From positions 24,095,023-24,159,022 of the forward strand of contig CM060200.1 in assembly GCA_030562195.1 (NCBI GenBank): DNA of 64,000 bases, written 5' to 3'. The DNA comes from Nipponacmea schrenckii. Lineage: Eukaryota > Mollusca > Gastropoda > Lottiidae. Position 1 is the first letter of the stretch. Every line of letters starts with the position of its first letter. A model generated the notes under the pieces. It was not told the DNA's origin. It made no database searches and saw only the letters and a program-made list of their open reading frames with translations. Below, in pieces: positions 47,292 to 60,500 of this stretch. Position numbers and translations under genes: made by a program.

Positions 47292-50200
47292 ATGTCTGCA
47301 GCAGCTGGAAACAAATCTGAACGGCTCATCTGGATTGATTTAGAGGTTTGTTAATGTTACGATTATTGTAAACTAATAAATAAACAAAAGCGAAAATGAA
47401 AGTAGAATTAGTTGCGGTAAATACTTCACCATTCAGAATAGACACTACATAATCTTTCGATCTGAATAAAAGTGCAAACAATCATAAACTAGGACAAAGA
47501 AAGCGCTAAAAATTATTGTAGTAATATGTGTTAATATTATAGATGTCTGGTTTAGATGTAGAGAAAGAAAGAATTATAGAAATAGCAGCCATTGTGACAG
47601 ATGCTGATCTTAATATCATTGCTGAGGTTTGTTTGTCATTTATTTGCTCATTGTGCCATGCAGTGAGATTTATTACTCCGAAACGAAAACGAAGTGGACA
47701 CTCTTCTACAGATCTTTATTTGAAGACATAGGTTGAAAGCGTAGATTTTATGCATTTCTTAGAAGTAAGAAGATGTGGCTATATACCATATGGATTAAAA
47801 CTGCATTTGTAGAAACACAATTGAGAAATTAATAGTTTTGATAAAGGGACGGCAGTCCCGTAAAGTTTGAAAATAATATGAAAATAAAGATATGTACATG
47901 GAATTGCTTCAGTGTCACAAGTAAAATTATGCTGAAACTTATGCTTACATTTTTATACGCCCACACGTAAGTAAGGGCGTATATTGTAATCGCCCTGTCG
48001 GTCCGTCCGTCCGTTCACATTTACCTCGTGCTCACTCTACAGGCTACAATTCTTCATGGATTCTTTTGATTTTTATTTTGTGGGTCAGTGTCATTATGAA
48101 GATGATCCCTATTGATTTTCGTGAAGATCGGATAATTTTTCACCTAAATATCATGTCTGACTTAGCTTTTTTCACTTCATTAGCTATAGGGTGCAGCTCG
48201 TGCTCACTCTACAGGCAACAATTCTTTATGGATTCTTCTGATTTTTATTTTGTGGGTCAGTGTCATTATGAAGATGATCCCTATTGATTTTCGTGATGAT
48301 CGGATAATTTTTCACCGAAATATCGCATCTGACTTAGCGTTTTTCACTCCATTACCCATAGTGTGAAACTCGTGCTCACTCTACAGGCAACAATTCTTTA
48401 TGGATTCTTTTGAAATTTATTCTGTGGGTTAGTGTCATTATGAAGATGTTCCCTATTGATTTTCGAGATGATCGGATAATTTTTCACAGAAATATCATGT
48501 CTGACTTAGCTTTTTTCACTCCATTACCCATAGGGTGCAACTCGTGCTCACTCTACATGCTACAATTCTCTATGGATTCTTTTGATTTTTATACGCCCAC
48601 ACGTAAGTAAGGGCGTATATTGTAATCGCCCCGTCGGTCCGTTCACATTTTACTCGTGCTCACTCTACAGGCTACAATTCTTCATGGATTCTTTTGATTT
48701 TTATTTTGTGGGTCAGTGTCATTATGTAGATGATCCCTATCGATTTTCGTGAAGATCGGATAATTTTTCACCTAAATATCATGTCTGACTTAGCTTTTTT
48801 CACTTCATTAGCTATAGGGTGCAGCTCGTGCTCACTCTACAGGCTACAATTCTTGAAGGATTCTTTTGATTTTTATTTTGTGGGTCAGTGTCATTATGAA
48901 GATGATCCCTATTGATTTTCGTGATGATCGGATAATTTTTCACTGAAATACCGCATCTGACTTAACATTTTTCACTTCATTAGCTATAGGGTGTAACTCG
49001 TGCTCACTCTACAGGCTACAATTCTTTATGGATTCTTTTGATTTTTATTTTGTTGGTCAGTGTCATTATGAAGATGATCCCTATTGATTTTCGTAATGAT
49101 CAGATAATTTTTGTTAAATATCGTGTTTGACTTTGCTTTTTTCACTCTGTAACCTATAGGTTGCAACTCGTGCTCACTCTACAGGCTACAATTCTCTATG
49201 TATTCTTTTGATTGTTTGTATGTGTGTTGATATCATTTTGAAGATGTGCACTATTAAATTTAATGATGATCCGATAATTTTCTAAGCCTAGGTTTTATTC
49301 ATAATCAATGCTGCTAGTGGGCGTATATTACCTTTCCTGGCAAGCTATCTTTATATTATGACTCAAAAAGATAGGGTATTAAATTATTTTTGTAGGGACC
49401 AAATATAATTATTCATCAAGAACAGTCATTGATGGATAACATGGGAGACTGGTGTAAAAAACAGCATGGAGCAGTAAGTCCTGTATGATTGAATATATAG
49501 TGCTCAAGTGTGTATAATGCCTAACCTTCACAAACTTTTTAACTTATTGGAGAAATTGTGAACTAGTTTTACTGATAAGAAAGTTACATGTTTCTGAGAC
49601 AGGTATGATAAGTCAAATGAATGGTAAACCTGTCCTTTTAAATTGACTTTATAAATAGCTGAAAATTCCAAATCATCAGAAACTTTTTATCCATTAAAGC
49701 AGGTTTTGGTTTATTAAATATACTGTAATAAATATTAGTAGCTATACACATATCTATTTAAAATTCAAAACTTTCATTCATTTCAGTCAGGACTGACAAA
49801 ATCTGTATTGGAGAGTAAAGTTAGTGAAAGTGATGCAGAAAATACTGTTTTAAACTTTTTAAAGGAACATACAGATGCTGGAAAAAGTCCTTTAGCAGGG
49901 AACTCAATAGCTTGTGATAAGATGTTTTTGATTAAATACATGCCTAATTTAACTAGCCATCTTCACTATAGGCTGGTAGATGTCAGTACTATCAAAGAAC
50001 TATGCAGGTAAAATTATTGGGAAAGAGTCTCAACCTATATAATGTCAATGTATGATGTATTTGGAAAAGAGAATCTCATCATATCTAATTTCGACGCAGG
50101 CTGAAATAGGTCAGTTGTCTGAAGATCACAAAGTGTGAAACTCTAGTTATAGATTCTGCTTTAATAATTCTATAATTGATGTATTGAGCACTTAATTAAC

Positions 50201-50530
50201 AGGGAGAATTATTTGTTTTGTATCTTCCAAATGAAATATAGCTTATAATTTATGTCAACAATATTTATTTTATAGGAGGTGGTATAAAAAAGTTTATGAT
50301 GATTCTCCTAAGAAATCCCTGAAACACAGGTTTGTTTGACATACACTATAATTGATAATGTAGAATAAGACATAATCTTTTGTCCATCTTCTATCAGCCC
50401 TATTATTATGAAATATTCTGTGATAGATCACATTACATGATATGATTCACTCCGTTTCAGGGCTTTGGATGACATCAAAGAAAGTATCAAAGAACTGAAA
50501 TATTACAGAGAAAAAATATTTGTGAAATAA
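47292..50530 (+). CDS. REXO2: Oligoribonuclease (3'-5' exonuclease, DEDDh family)
   Basis: Six exons (47,292-47,345; 47,543-47,626; 49,396-49,473; 49,787-50,007; 50,276-50,329; 50,461-50,530) join in frame to 186 aa. ExoI is WIDLEMSGLD (Asp16, Glu18), split by intron 1; ExoII is GNSIACDKMFL; ExoIII is HRALDDI with the general-base His. DWCKKQHG and KYMPNL are family signatures. The enzyme degrades 2-5-nt RNA oligomers to mononucleotides. Human REXO2 is longer because of a mitochondrial leader that is not seen here, so this start would give a cytosolic/nuclear form unless an upstream exon exists. Three of five donors are GTTTGT instead of GTAAGT/GTRAGT. Intron 2 (1.8 kb) carries a satellite-bearing mobile element. 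Confidence 0.95.
47951..49349 (-). mobile_element. 'ATACGCCC' satellite-bearing element E1 in REXO2 intron 2
   Basis: One end is TTTTTATACGCCCACA followed by an inverted GGGCGTATATTGT (a terminal hairpin) and a short GTCC run. The other end is GGGCGTATATTACC, a few bases, then TGGCAAGCTATC. Between them are tandem units of 172 bp, starting at 48,025, 48,197, 48,369, 48,541, 48,653 (restart), 48,825, 48,997 and 49,167, each beginning CTCGTGCTCACTCTACAGGC. Both ends match those of E2 in CERT1 in the opposite orientation. The build (terminal hairpin, satellite core, GGAC-type microsatellite) resembles molluscan pearl / Helitron-like non-autonomous elements; that is from family knowledge. Confidence 0.75.
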
Positions 50531-50532
50531 AT
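50527..50532 (+). terminator. Polyadenylation hexamer overlapping the REXO2 stop codon
   Basis: GTG AAA TAA ATT contains AATAAA spanning the stop. Another AATAAA at 50,904-50,909 is a more ordinary choice. Use of the first would leave a very short 3' UTR. Confidence 0.3.
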
Positions 50533-53500
50533 TTTTTATTATAAATAATGTGTTAATACTCAAAACGGTCATTTTAAACAACTGGAACTACATAGATGAA
50601 GTCAAGGCTCTGCATCTTAATTGGAAGATGGGAATTGCCATGCCATTCAACATATTTGCCTTATCTTACAATTTCCCTTGAAAAGGCAATTTTTATAGAT
50701 GATTGATAGAAGTTAATCTGTTTGAAATTCTCATCTAATAGATAGTGCAGGTTAAAACCAATCATACTATGATATGATACATATTGCAAAATACATGGGT
50801 TAAGATATGATCCGATACACTTCACAATATAGGGCATTGAACATTTTATCTTCTTAGTTTTAATATATATGAATTTATAATTTTTGTAACTGTTATTTGG
50901 CCCAATAAAAAAGATTGGTCAACCCCGGTTAGCTCAACATGTTAATTTTACAAGATTCCAATAGTGAAATCAACTTCTACTTAAGTGGCTATAGTAAAAA
51001 ATAGAGGCTAAAACAAAAAAGCACCGAAAGTTTGGGGTCCAATGTTAATAAGTCTGCAATAAGTGTGATTCCCTCACCGACTTTTTTTCCAATCATTGAT
51101 TTCCAAGTATCAATACACAATCTGCATTTCGTATCGCGCAATTCACCGATAAGGCATGGGGTATTTAGTAAAACAAAATCAATGCAACAGTTTATTTACA
51201 TGGAGAATTCATAAACTTCATAATTGTAACATTTTAACACTATAAGATTTATATATTAGTGATAACCTAATCTTTTCAGTCATTATTTGGACTTGAGTCA
51301 AACAGTATTTGCCAAAATCAGAATTGGAATATTGGTTTTAAAAGCTTCCACCTGTAATAAAGGAATTGAAAATGAACTTCAACTTATTTAGAACACTGTC
51401 TTTCTGTGGAAGTGGAATAGCTCAGTTGGTAGCAATTAGGTGCAGCCTATTATCTAACCCTCTTTAAGGGGATACAAATTCTGATGCCTGTGCCAGTGAT
51501 TCTGAGAATCTGACCAATGTTGGCTTTAACCTCCTAAAACCAAATTTGGATAGATGATAATTCACTTGACCATATTATATAATTTATAAAAATTTTGGAA
51601 TTGAGCATTTCAAAATGTTGATATTATATTAAATCAGAAGAGTGCACATTCGGGCAACAATTCACAACAAACATGAGCAATTAATTTTGATAGAGATAAC
51701 AAATCTTGCATCTTCTACTCTACTATAGTCAAGCAAAGATAGTTATGCATATCCATACATGATTTTGAAAAAAAACTACCAGTGCTTTACTTAATGTCAA
51801 CTACTCCTGTTAATGTTTTGAAATCCGACTCCTGAATGGATAAATATATTTGCTTGACTACTTAAACTATAGGACAATAATAAGTACCGCTTTTAGTATG
51901 TTATGAATCATTCCCTGATTTTCCCAAATGTCCCTACTGGACTATAACAGTATATATCTCTTTATTATTATAATATAAACTTTGAAATTACTTGAATAAT
52001 TTAATAAATAGATATGCAAATAAAAACATAGAATTTTCAATATTAAATAACTTATATTGAGAGTCAAATATTAGTTTTATAATAGTGACTAGACAAGTTC
52101 AGTGCAGTATAAGTTTCATCAAAGAATATAAGTTAATAATAAATGTCTTGCACATATAGAAGTTCAACTACTAATTCAGTATGTGGCAGTTTCAAAGTTG
52201 CCAGGATTGTTAATAATAAAACAAGTTTCCCTTTGACCAACTTGATCAATTTCTGGTCTTTATCTTGAAATCTCTCTTGAATATTTTTTCAATAAATAAT
52301 ATGTTAGAAGTACATTATCAGACTACAGAATTGTATGTACATCAAATGATACAATTTGAATATAAAGAATTAAATAAAATGTACAAAAATATACAAAAGA
52401 GAAACTAATTTGAATATGGAAAATAATTTCAAACGAGAACTAGCACATAACAATAACATACATTATATATAAAAATAATGATATTTTATTTACCAATCTG
52501 ATACAGACTGCATTGGCCAAATTCAACACAACATCAATCTATGTAACAGACATAAAATAGTAGGAAATTATTCTGTGAAACTTTTTATTAAGATAAACTA
52601 ATCTGCCTATGGTACTGTTTAAAAGATGTAAATAATTACATGCTTTAAAACAATTTAAGACTGAAAATCTATTTTATCTCTATTCTATTATGAAGAGTTA
52701 CAAAGGCATATTCAACCAATGTTGCTGCTTTTAAAAGAATACAATTTTTGACTAATTTATAAAACCTTTGATAAGCTTGTTATTGCTTTTATATACAGCT
52801 TATATTGAGCAAACTTTTGTATCAGTGCAGAATCACTGATAAAATGGAAAGCAACACAGCATTTATTGTAAAATTCCTTTTTCTGAAGATAGGCCTGGTA
52901 AAATATTCTTTTATAATGCAAAATGAAAAGCACTTTTACAATAACTATAACAATAGCTATGTATTTTGAAATTCAAAAACCTGACACGGGTATATTGTAC
53001 ATATTGAAAACACTGAAGGCAACAGAAAATCTGAACACAACTTTACATAACAACACCCATATAATACATTTACAGTTGGAGTTACAATCTATACAAAAGC
53101 ACAAATATTGCTTATTTTTCACATAACTAAAAATGAGAGTAAGGAGATAAGCTTATAACACTTACACCATTCGAACAAAAAATAAATCAGATGTTTTAGT
53201 CAAGTTAACCAGATATTTGTGAATTCATGGTCTGAATTTATTAAAGACCAGTCATTATTCTTCAGAATTATTCCAATATAATCCCACAAATACAAAACCT
53301 CAACATAGTGAAAACAAAAATGTCAAAATATACACAGAAAATCAATGTATGGATAAATATTTGCATTAGAAGAAACAGTTTATTTAGATGGGTACAATGA
53401 CTATTAATAGAAACTATATATATATTGCATCATTACAACCCAAAATGAAATAAAACTATTTGGATTTATGTTATAATGTAGATGATCAGTAAGTTGAGAG

Positions 53501-54544
53501 AAATCTGACAGAAGAAAAAATCAAGGATAGTAAAGGACGGACAGTATTGCTACAAAAAGGCACCCAGAACATGAAAGAAAAGACAAACCTTAAATAATAA
53601 TATGTGGATTTATCAATATCTATTATTTATTGGAGAACAAAAACCTAAATATTTAAGGAATCTATAAGTAACAGTGTTACAATAAACAGTAAATTTAATT
53701 CTTTATGTCCATGGGTTAGTTATGAAAGAAGCCAATTGGTGACTAGATGTCAAGTATGAATGAACTCATGAGCTACTCTCAGCCATTATTGACTGTGAAT
53801 AAGGTGTGTAAGTAAGGCCAAAAGGTATAATTAAATAACTAAAGGTGAATATAGCTGGGGTATGAGCAAGTATGAAATACAAGACACTTGAAAGAAATAG
53901 CATGAGTAAACGAGAGCAATCCAGTACCTAAATAGCTAGCAAGGCATGTATCAAGCAATTATTTGTCTTGTGAGATTTTGACCAGTGTACCACAAAAATC
54001 AAATACTTTAAAAATCTTTGATCTGAATAGAGCCATACTAGCTATATACACACAGAAATATCCATGAAATTTCCTCCTAAATATGAGTTTTCTCAATTAA
54101 TCTCATTAACAAATCATACAGGAGCAATTATTGGATAATTACATGTACACTTATAAATATAGTTATATGAACAATTATATAGAAATATACATTGTGATAA
54201 ATATAGACTCTATATACATGGTTTTATCTCCAATTATTTCAACTTATATACGGCTTATTTCAAGTCCTTAGAAATCACAATTTGCTTTGATTCATTAACC
54301 CTGAATCAAAAACTAGATCATTACCACTATTTACAGTTACCCATAGGATAAAAGGTTTATATACAAAAATAGAATATACCTCGTGAAAATAGATTGACCT
54401 AAATAAGACCAGGTTTCACTTTTTTGAAACCTTACATTTGATAAACCTACATATATCTTCAATACTAACTGCATGTTTAATAGTAGCTTTAACGTTAGTC
54501 ATACACATTCTGATGAAGTCCATATTTAATGGAAAAAGAAAATT
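50531..54544. other. Convergent intergenic region (3' UTRs of REXO2 and CERT1)
   Basis: No coding exon on either strand. REXO2 transcripts probably end near 50,930 (AATAAA at 50,904). The CERT1 3' UTR comes from the right; TTTATT (minus-strand AATAAA) occurs many times, for example near 53,383, so its end cannot be fixed. A tRNA-like A box is noted separately. Confidence 0.4.
51411..51500 (+). repeat. Degenerate tRNA-like (SINE) fragment
   Basis: GTGGAATAGCTCAGTTGGTAG matches a tRNA 5' arm and A box. The following bases keep no convincing B box or stems, so this is a decayed SINE head at most. Confidence 0.3.
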
Positions 54545-57500
54545 TCACAATAAAATGTCCAGATTACTTGTTTTATTTTTAACATATGATGTAAATCTCT
54601 TTAAAAATTTGGGATATTCTCTTTTATACACTGCTCTTAATACTGAAGCTGGCGCCCATCCTCCTGGATTCACTGTAATATAACATTAGACATTCATAAG
54701 ATATCACAATGTACCTCTGTTTTATTTCTTCCACTGAGTTTGCTTTATTACTTTCATTAAAGAATAACTATATATTTAATAACTAAGGATGACATAGCTT
54801 CATGATGATCCTGTCTGACAGCTGGTACTTGGCCAAACCTTTTTACAGCAGTCACACATTGACTGACACAATGAATTTAAATAAAGAGGCTTTGCTTACC
54901 TTCGGCAGTATATATGATTTTACAGGTAATATCATCTCGAGATATTTGACATCCATCAGCAGGTGGTTTTATCAATGTTTCACAAACCATTCCAACATTC
55001 ATAAATACACGGACATATTTAGTACTCTGAAATTATTAAACAGACTCTTAACAAAGGTATTTGTTTTACTATCAGAATATACCAAGAGTACCTGATCTCT
55101 CAACTTACTTTGAATTGTAGTATCATGAATCCTAACAATGACACCCATTTTCTTTAAGGAAAATATCAGAATTTCTACAGAGCTATTTAGATTAAGCTGC
55201 CCTTTATTTCTTGTTTAACAGTCTATCTCGTTAAGCTAAACTTTCTTTCATATACAGTCAAACTTCCTTTATTTATTGAATAATAATGAGTAAAAAAAAT
55301 CTTTTACTAGTATCTCATTTGGTATCCATTTAAACCTCCTGAAATATAAGGTACTTACTGGACATTCATCATGTTCTGTAGAATAATTCACCACAATCCA
55401 CCTGTCTGGATCTTCATCTTGGTCTCCTGCTATATGTTGTATATGTGACCAGAATAATGCATCCCGTTGGGAGGCTGGCCATACCCTTTTAATAACATTA
55501 TGACTTACAAACGTATCATCTGACAACCATTCTATTACTTCACTAGAGTCTAATGTAGCTACAATATTCAATTATAGGATTTGTTACAGATAAAAATTTA
55601 GATTAATATCATCATAAATAGGTTCTCAATTGATACACATATTACTTATAATGCTCATGTAATATTTGTAGTCATAAAACACACTTTCATGGCACAAACC
55701 ATTACTTATACATGTATTTTCTATTCACAGAAGACTTTTGGCCTTGACACGTCAATTTTGTCTTCATGATTGATATACAATTGTTTCTACTAAAGTTTTT
55801 ATACACTGAGCAAAATATGAATGATTCTTTATTCTGTAATTTATGTTCTTACCTTCCCATTCCATTCTAAATTCTATATCCCAGAAATATTTACACACTT
55901 CATGTCCTGTTATACCCTATAATACAATACTATTTGATTAGTTACTGTTCTACTGCACAATACAAAAACAAATATATGATATATATATGACTGAACATTA
56001 AAAATTATTAACTCATATGTTATAAGACATAAAGAAATAGAGTAAATAAATTTCAGACATAAGGCACATATTAGGACTATGCCAAAGTGAAAGTAAGAGT
56101 GTAAGTATCATGTTATGACAGACATCTAGTTGTTTTATTTTCAAATGAAGTATGTTCATTGGTGATTTAGTTTCATTATAGCGTCCCTAAAACGAAATTT
56201 TGTTTGAAATGAAATACGCATTTTCATTTTCTATGTCAGTCATTCAATTTTAAAGCATCTGGTTAAAGATAAAGGTGGCTACTATTCAACAGAAGGCACT
56301 CACAGATAAGGGTGGTTGAAAGGTAACAGATCAAACTCTGTAAACACACACTTCAATCTGTTTTATTTGTCAGCTGACAACTTACCTTAACAACATGAAT
56401 AGCTTTTAATGGATCAATAACAATGCCATCTTCTTCTAGTTCTTTTTTATAAACTTTTAATTCTCCATCTTCAGCTATACATGTCCAATTCTCTTCTAAA
56501 TTATCATTAATTTGGTTTAAATGATGACTTACTATTTGGTTTACCTATAAGCACAGTAAAAATAATAGTCAAACTACTTACTTCTTCCGTATGTTAAACC
56601 ATGCAATCATAAACTTAACAGTATGGGTATATATAAAATATATCAGATATACTGTCTTCTGATAATTAGAGCTTGGTAATCAAACACAATATGAGAAATA
56701 TCTTTCAACAAGTGAGTTCAATAACAGTCTGTGTATCAAGTGAGTTCTATATAGACCTGAGTATATTTTGTTTGTATCCACTAGAATTATACAATAAGAT
56801 AGCTTGCCAGGCAAGGTAATATACGCCCACTGGCAGCATTTATTTCAAATAAAAACTTTTCAGTAAGGTTACAATAAGTGGAATGAAATATTCAACCTTC
56901 CAACCTATTTTTTTCTAGGGTCTCTAGTTTCATTAAAAACTGTCAAGAATTGTACCTAATAACAACTCATTAAATATTTTTCGGTATCTTTATGATTTGC
57001 AATAGGGTTCACCCTTAATAATATTTTGATATTTTTAATTCTTAATAAGGCTCATTCTTGGTTGATATTAAACAATTTCAGCGAATTTTGTCAAAAAGGA
57101 ATTTTTAGAGTGTTCACAAGCCAAAAGTTGAAAGCGTTTTTGAAAACAGGCGCAATAACTGACACTAAATATTTTTCGATTTATCTGATTTTCAATAGGG
57201 TTTATCCTTGTGAGAAAACAAATACTAAAGCCAAGTTTCATCAAAATCCATTCAAAATTGTTCTTTCTAGAGTGTTTACGAGTTAAAGCATTTTCAAAAA
57301 CAAGGTCAATCACTTGTACTAAATATTTTTCGATTTTCAATAGGGTTCATCCTTGGGAGACAATAAATAACACAGCCAAGTTACATCAAAATCCATTAAA
57401 AATTGTTCTTTCTAGAGTGTTTACAAGCTAAAATTGAACGCGTTTTCAAGAACAAGGGCTATAACTGACACTAAATATTTCTATTTATTTGATTTATAAT

Positions 57501-60500
57501 AGGGTTCATCCTTGGGTAAAAACAAATACTCAAGCCAAAGTTAATCAAAATCCATTAAGAATAGTTCTTTCTAGAATGTTTACAAGCTAAAATTGAATGC
57601 GTTTTCAAGAACAAGGGCAGTAACTCATACTAAATTTTTTTTCGATTTCGCTGATTTTCAATAGGGTTCATCCTTGAGTTATAACACACTCTCACACCAA
57701 GTTTCATCGAAATCCATCAAGAATTGTTTCATGTAGAGTGTTTACGAGACAAAAATCGAACGCGTTTAAAAGAACAAGGGCAATAATTCATATTAGATAT
57801 ATTTTGATATTTTTAATTTTCAATTAGGCTCATCCCTTGCGATATCCAACAATTTCAGTGAGTTTTGTCAACATTGGTCATGAATTGTACCTTCTAGAGT
57901 GTTTATTAGCCAAAAAGTTAACCCCGTTTTCAAACACAAGGGCAATAACTGACACTAAATATATTTCGATTTATTTGATTTTCAAAAAGGTTCATCCTTG
58001 GGTAAAAACAAATACTCTAGCCAAGTTTTATCAAAATCCATTAAGAATTGTTCTTTCTAGAGTGTTTACAAGCTAAAATTGAACGCGTTTTCAAACACAA
58101 GGGCAATAACTGATACTAAATATTTTTCGATTCAACTGAATTTCAATAGGGTTCATCCTTAGGTGATTACAATTACTCATGCCAAGTTATGTCAAAATCG
58201 CTCAAGAATTGTGACTTGTAGAGTGTTTACAAGGCAAAAATCCAACACATTTTATAGAACAAGGGCAATAATTCCTATTAAATATATTTCGATATGTGCT
58301 ATTTTCAAAGGGTTCATTCGTGGGTGATACTAAACAATTTCAGCAAGTTTCGTCAAAATCGGTCAATAACTGTGCTTTGTAGAGTGTTTAAAAGCTAAAA
58401 ATTGAACGCGTTTTCAAAAACAAGGGCAATAACTGATATTAATTTTTTTTCGATTTGACTGGTTTCCAATAGGCTTCATCCTTGGGTGATAACAAATACT
58501 CAGGCCAAGTTTCATTAAAATCCATTAAAAATTGTTCTCTCAAGAGTGTTTACAAGCTAAAATTGAACGCGTTTTCAAGAACAAGGGCAATAACTCATAC
58601 TAAATGTTTTTCGATTTCGCTGATTTTCGATAGGGTTTATCCTTGAGTTATAACATACTCTCACACCAAGTTTCATCAAAATCGGTCAAGAATTGCAGGT
58701 TGTAGAGTGTTTACGAGCCATTCAAGAACAAGGGCACGAACTCATACTAATTTTTTTCCGATTTCGCTGATTTTCAATAGGGTTCATCCTTGCGTGATCA
58801 TAAACACTCATATTAAGTTTCATCTAAATCCGTCAAGAATTACACCGTGTAGAGTGTTTACGAGCAATTGTGGACGGACGGACGGACGGACCGACGGACA
58901 GACGGACGGACGGACCGACGGACGGACGGACGGACGGACGGATGTGGGTGACGACAATATACGCCCCCCATTTCATGTGGGCGTATAAAAATACTAACCT
59001 CTGTAAAATATTTATGTTCAGGAGATAATGAAATATTGGTTGATGTAGGTTTATCTTTATTTATTGCAGCACGCTTCTATAATAGATGAATATCCATATT
59101 GTTTGTGTGTTAAATAGGAATATTCTTCCACTCCTACTAAGAAGGTCACATCTTAACTGAGTATTATGGGATAGATAGTCAGAATGAAAGCTGACTGGTT
59201 TGACATTAACTATTGAAGTAAACTTTATTATATCATTGGTTGGTTATGTACGAGACTGTGATGCCTTTTCAAGCATATATTGTGAACCTATTGTAAATGT
59301 GTATACAAATTCATTATCATTCTTAACTTACATTCTCTTCTTCTTTTTCTAATTTATCTAATGTAGCATCCACTGCATCATAAAATTCTTCATCTGGTAT
59401 TAGACAATGTGGACCCTCCTATAATACACATTTTAACATATTTACCTCCCTTGAACCAGATTGTAACTAAAGACACTTCTGATTTGTAATGTGTGGTAAG
59501 ATATTTTAAAATAAGAATCATTTAGTTTGTTTAACTAGTTTGTCCAGATCAAATTATGAAATCTTATAAAGTGGGAGTATCAAGGGATTATATTGGTTAT
59601 ATATATCACAAAGCGATAGAGTTATATTATACAAGGCAAAACCATAAAAAAGCACTTTCTTTGCAGGTTACAGAACACATAATGTTTAAACAAAATATTT
59701 GCGTGCAGTTATCAGATGCAATATGAGAATATATGTGAAAATTACATTGAAAGGTACCATAGATTAAGACAAAATCAATCATAAGATATTTTGTGAAATA
59801 AGATCTGGACTATCCTTATAAATAAATCTTACTTACCTCATAATCTGGTCCTCCTAACACCACAGCTTTAGGTCTTTCATTTAATAATGTTTTATAGGAT
59901 TCTTCATATTTCTTTCTTCTATCTACTTCCTACAACAACAACAATAGCATAATAATATTACCAATTACTATGTTATACATGTAGTTGACTTATTCAAGGT
60001 GACAAGACTTTCACATGCTGATCAAGATTATAACCCATGACCACCATTTGTATGACATTTGCTATAATCAACCATGCTACAACCTGATCTCTAAAGACTA
60101 ATCATAACTGAACAGCTAAGTCAGCAGAATAATAATGTATGCTTCCAATTAAGCTATGATTAATTTTAAAACCAATAAACACTGACCCTTTCTAGGCGTT
60201 TTTTCCAGGCTTCCTCTCTCTGTGACATTAACTCTATACAATGAGACAGTGTTGCTACTATACCAGCTGTGGTAGCTTTAAATGTGAATGCTTCTCCTTT
60301 GAAATCAACTGAATGTCCTCCATGCTGTTGTAAAATACAGGCTGAAATTTAAATGTACAAACTTATTGGTAATTTGCTGAAATGAAGTTCTACTTCTTAC
60401 TTTTCTAAATCTAACAATACCATGAAGTTGGCAATGAAAACAATTTGCCAAGAAAATAGCATTAGTCTTTTCAGATCTGCAATTGTCATAGGATGTTTAC

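Noticed and set aside
48066..48915. Repeated 60-73-codon ORFs in REXO2 intron 2
   Set aside because: All are the same frame of the 172-bp tandem unit of element E1.
54802..55095. 97-codon plus-strand ORF
   Set aside because: It is antisense to the CERT1 START exon at 54,900-55,026, which has family identity on the minus strand.
57026..58988. Several 70-95-codon ORFs in element E2, including a GRTDG repeat frame
   Set aside because: They recur with the ~161-bp satellite unit or arise from the GGAC microsatellite; no domain or start context.
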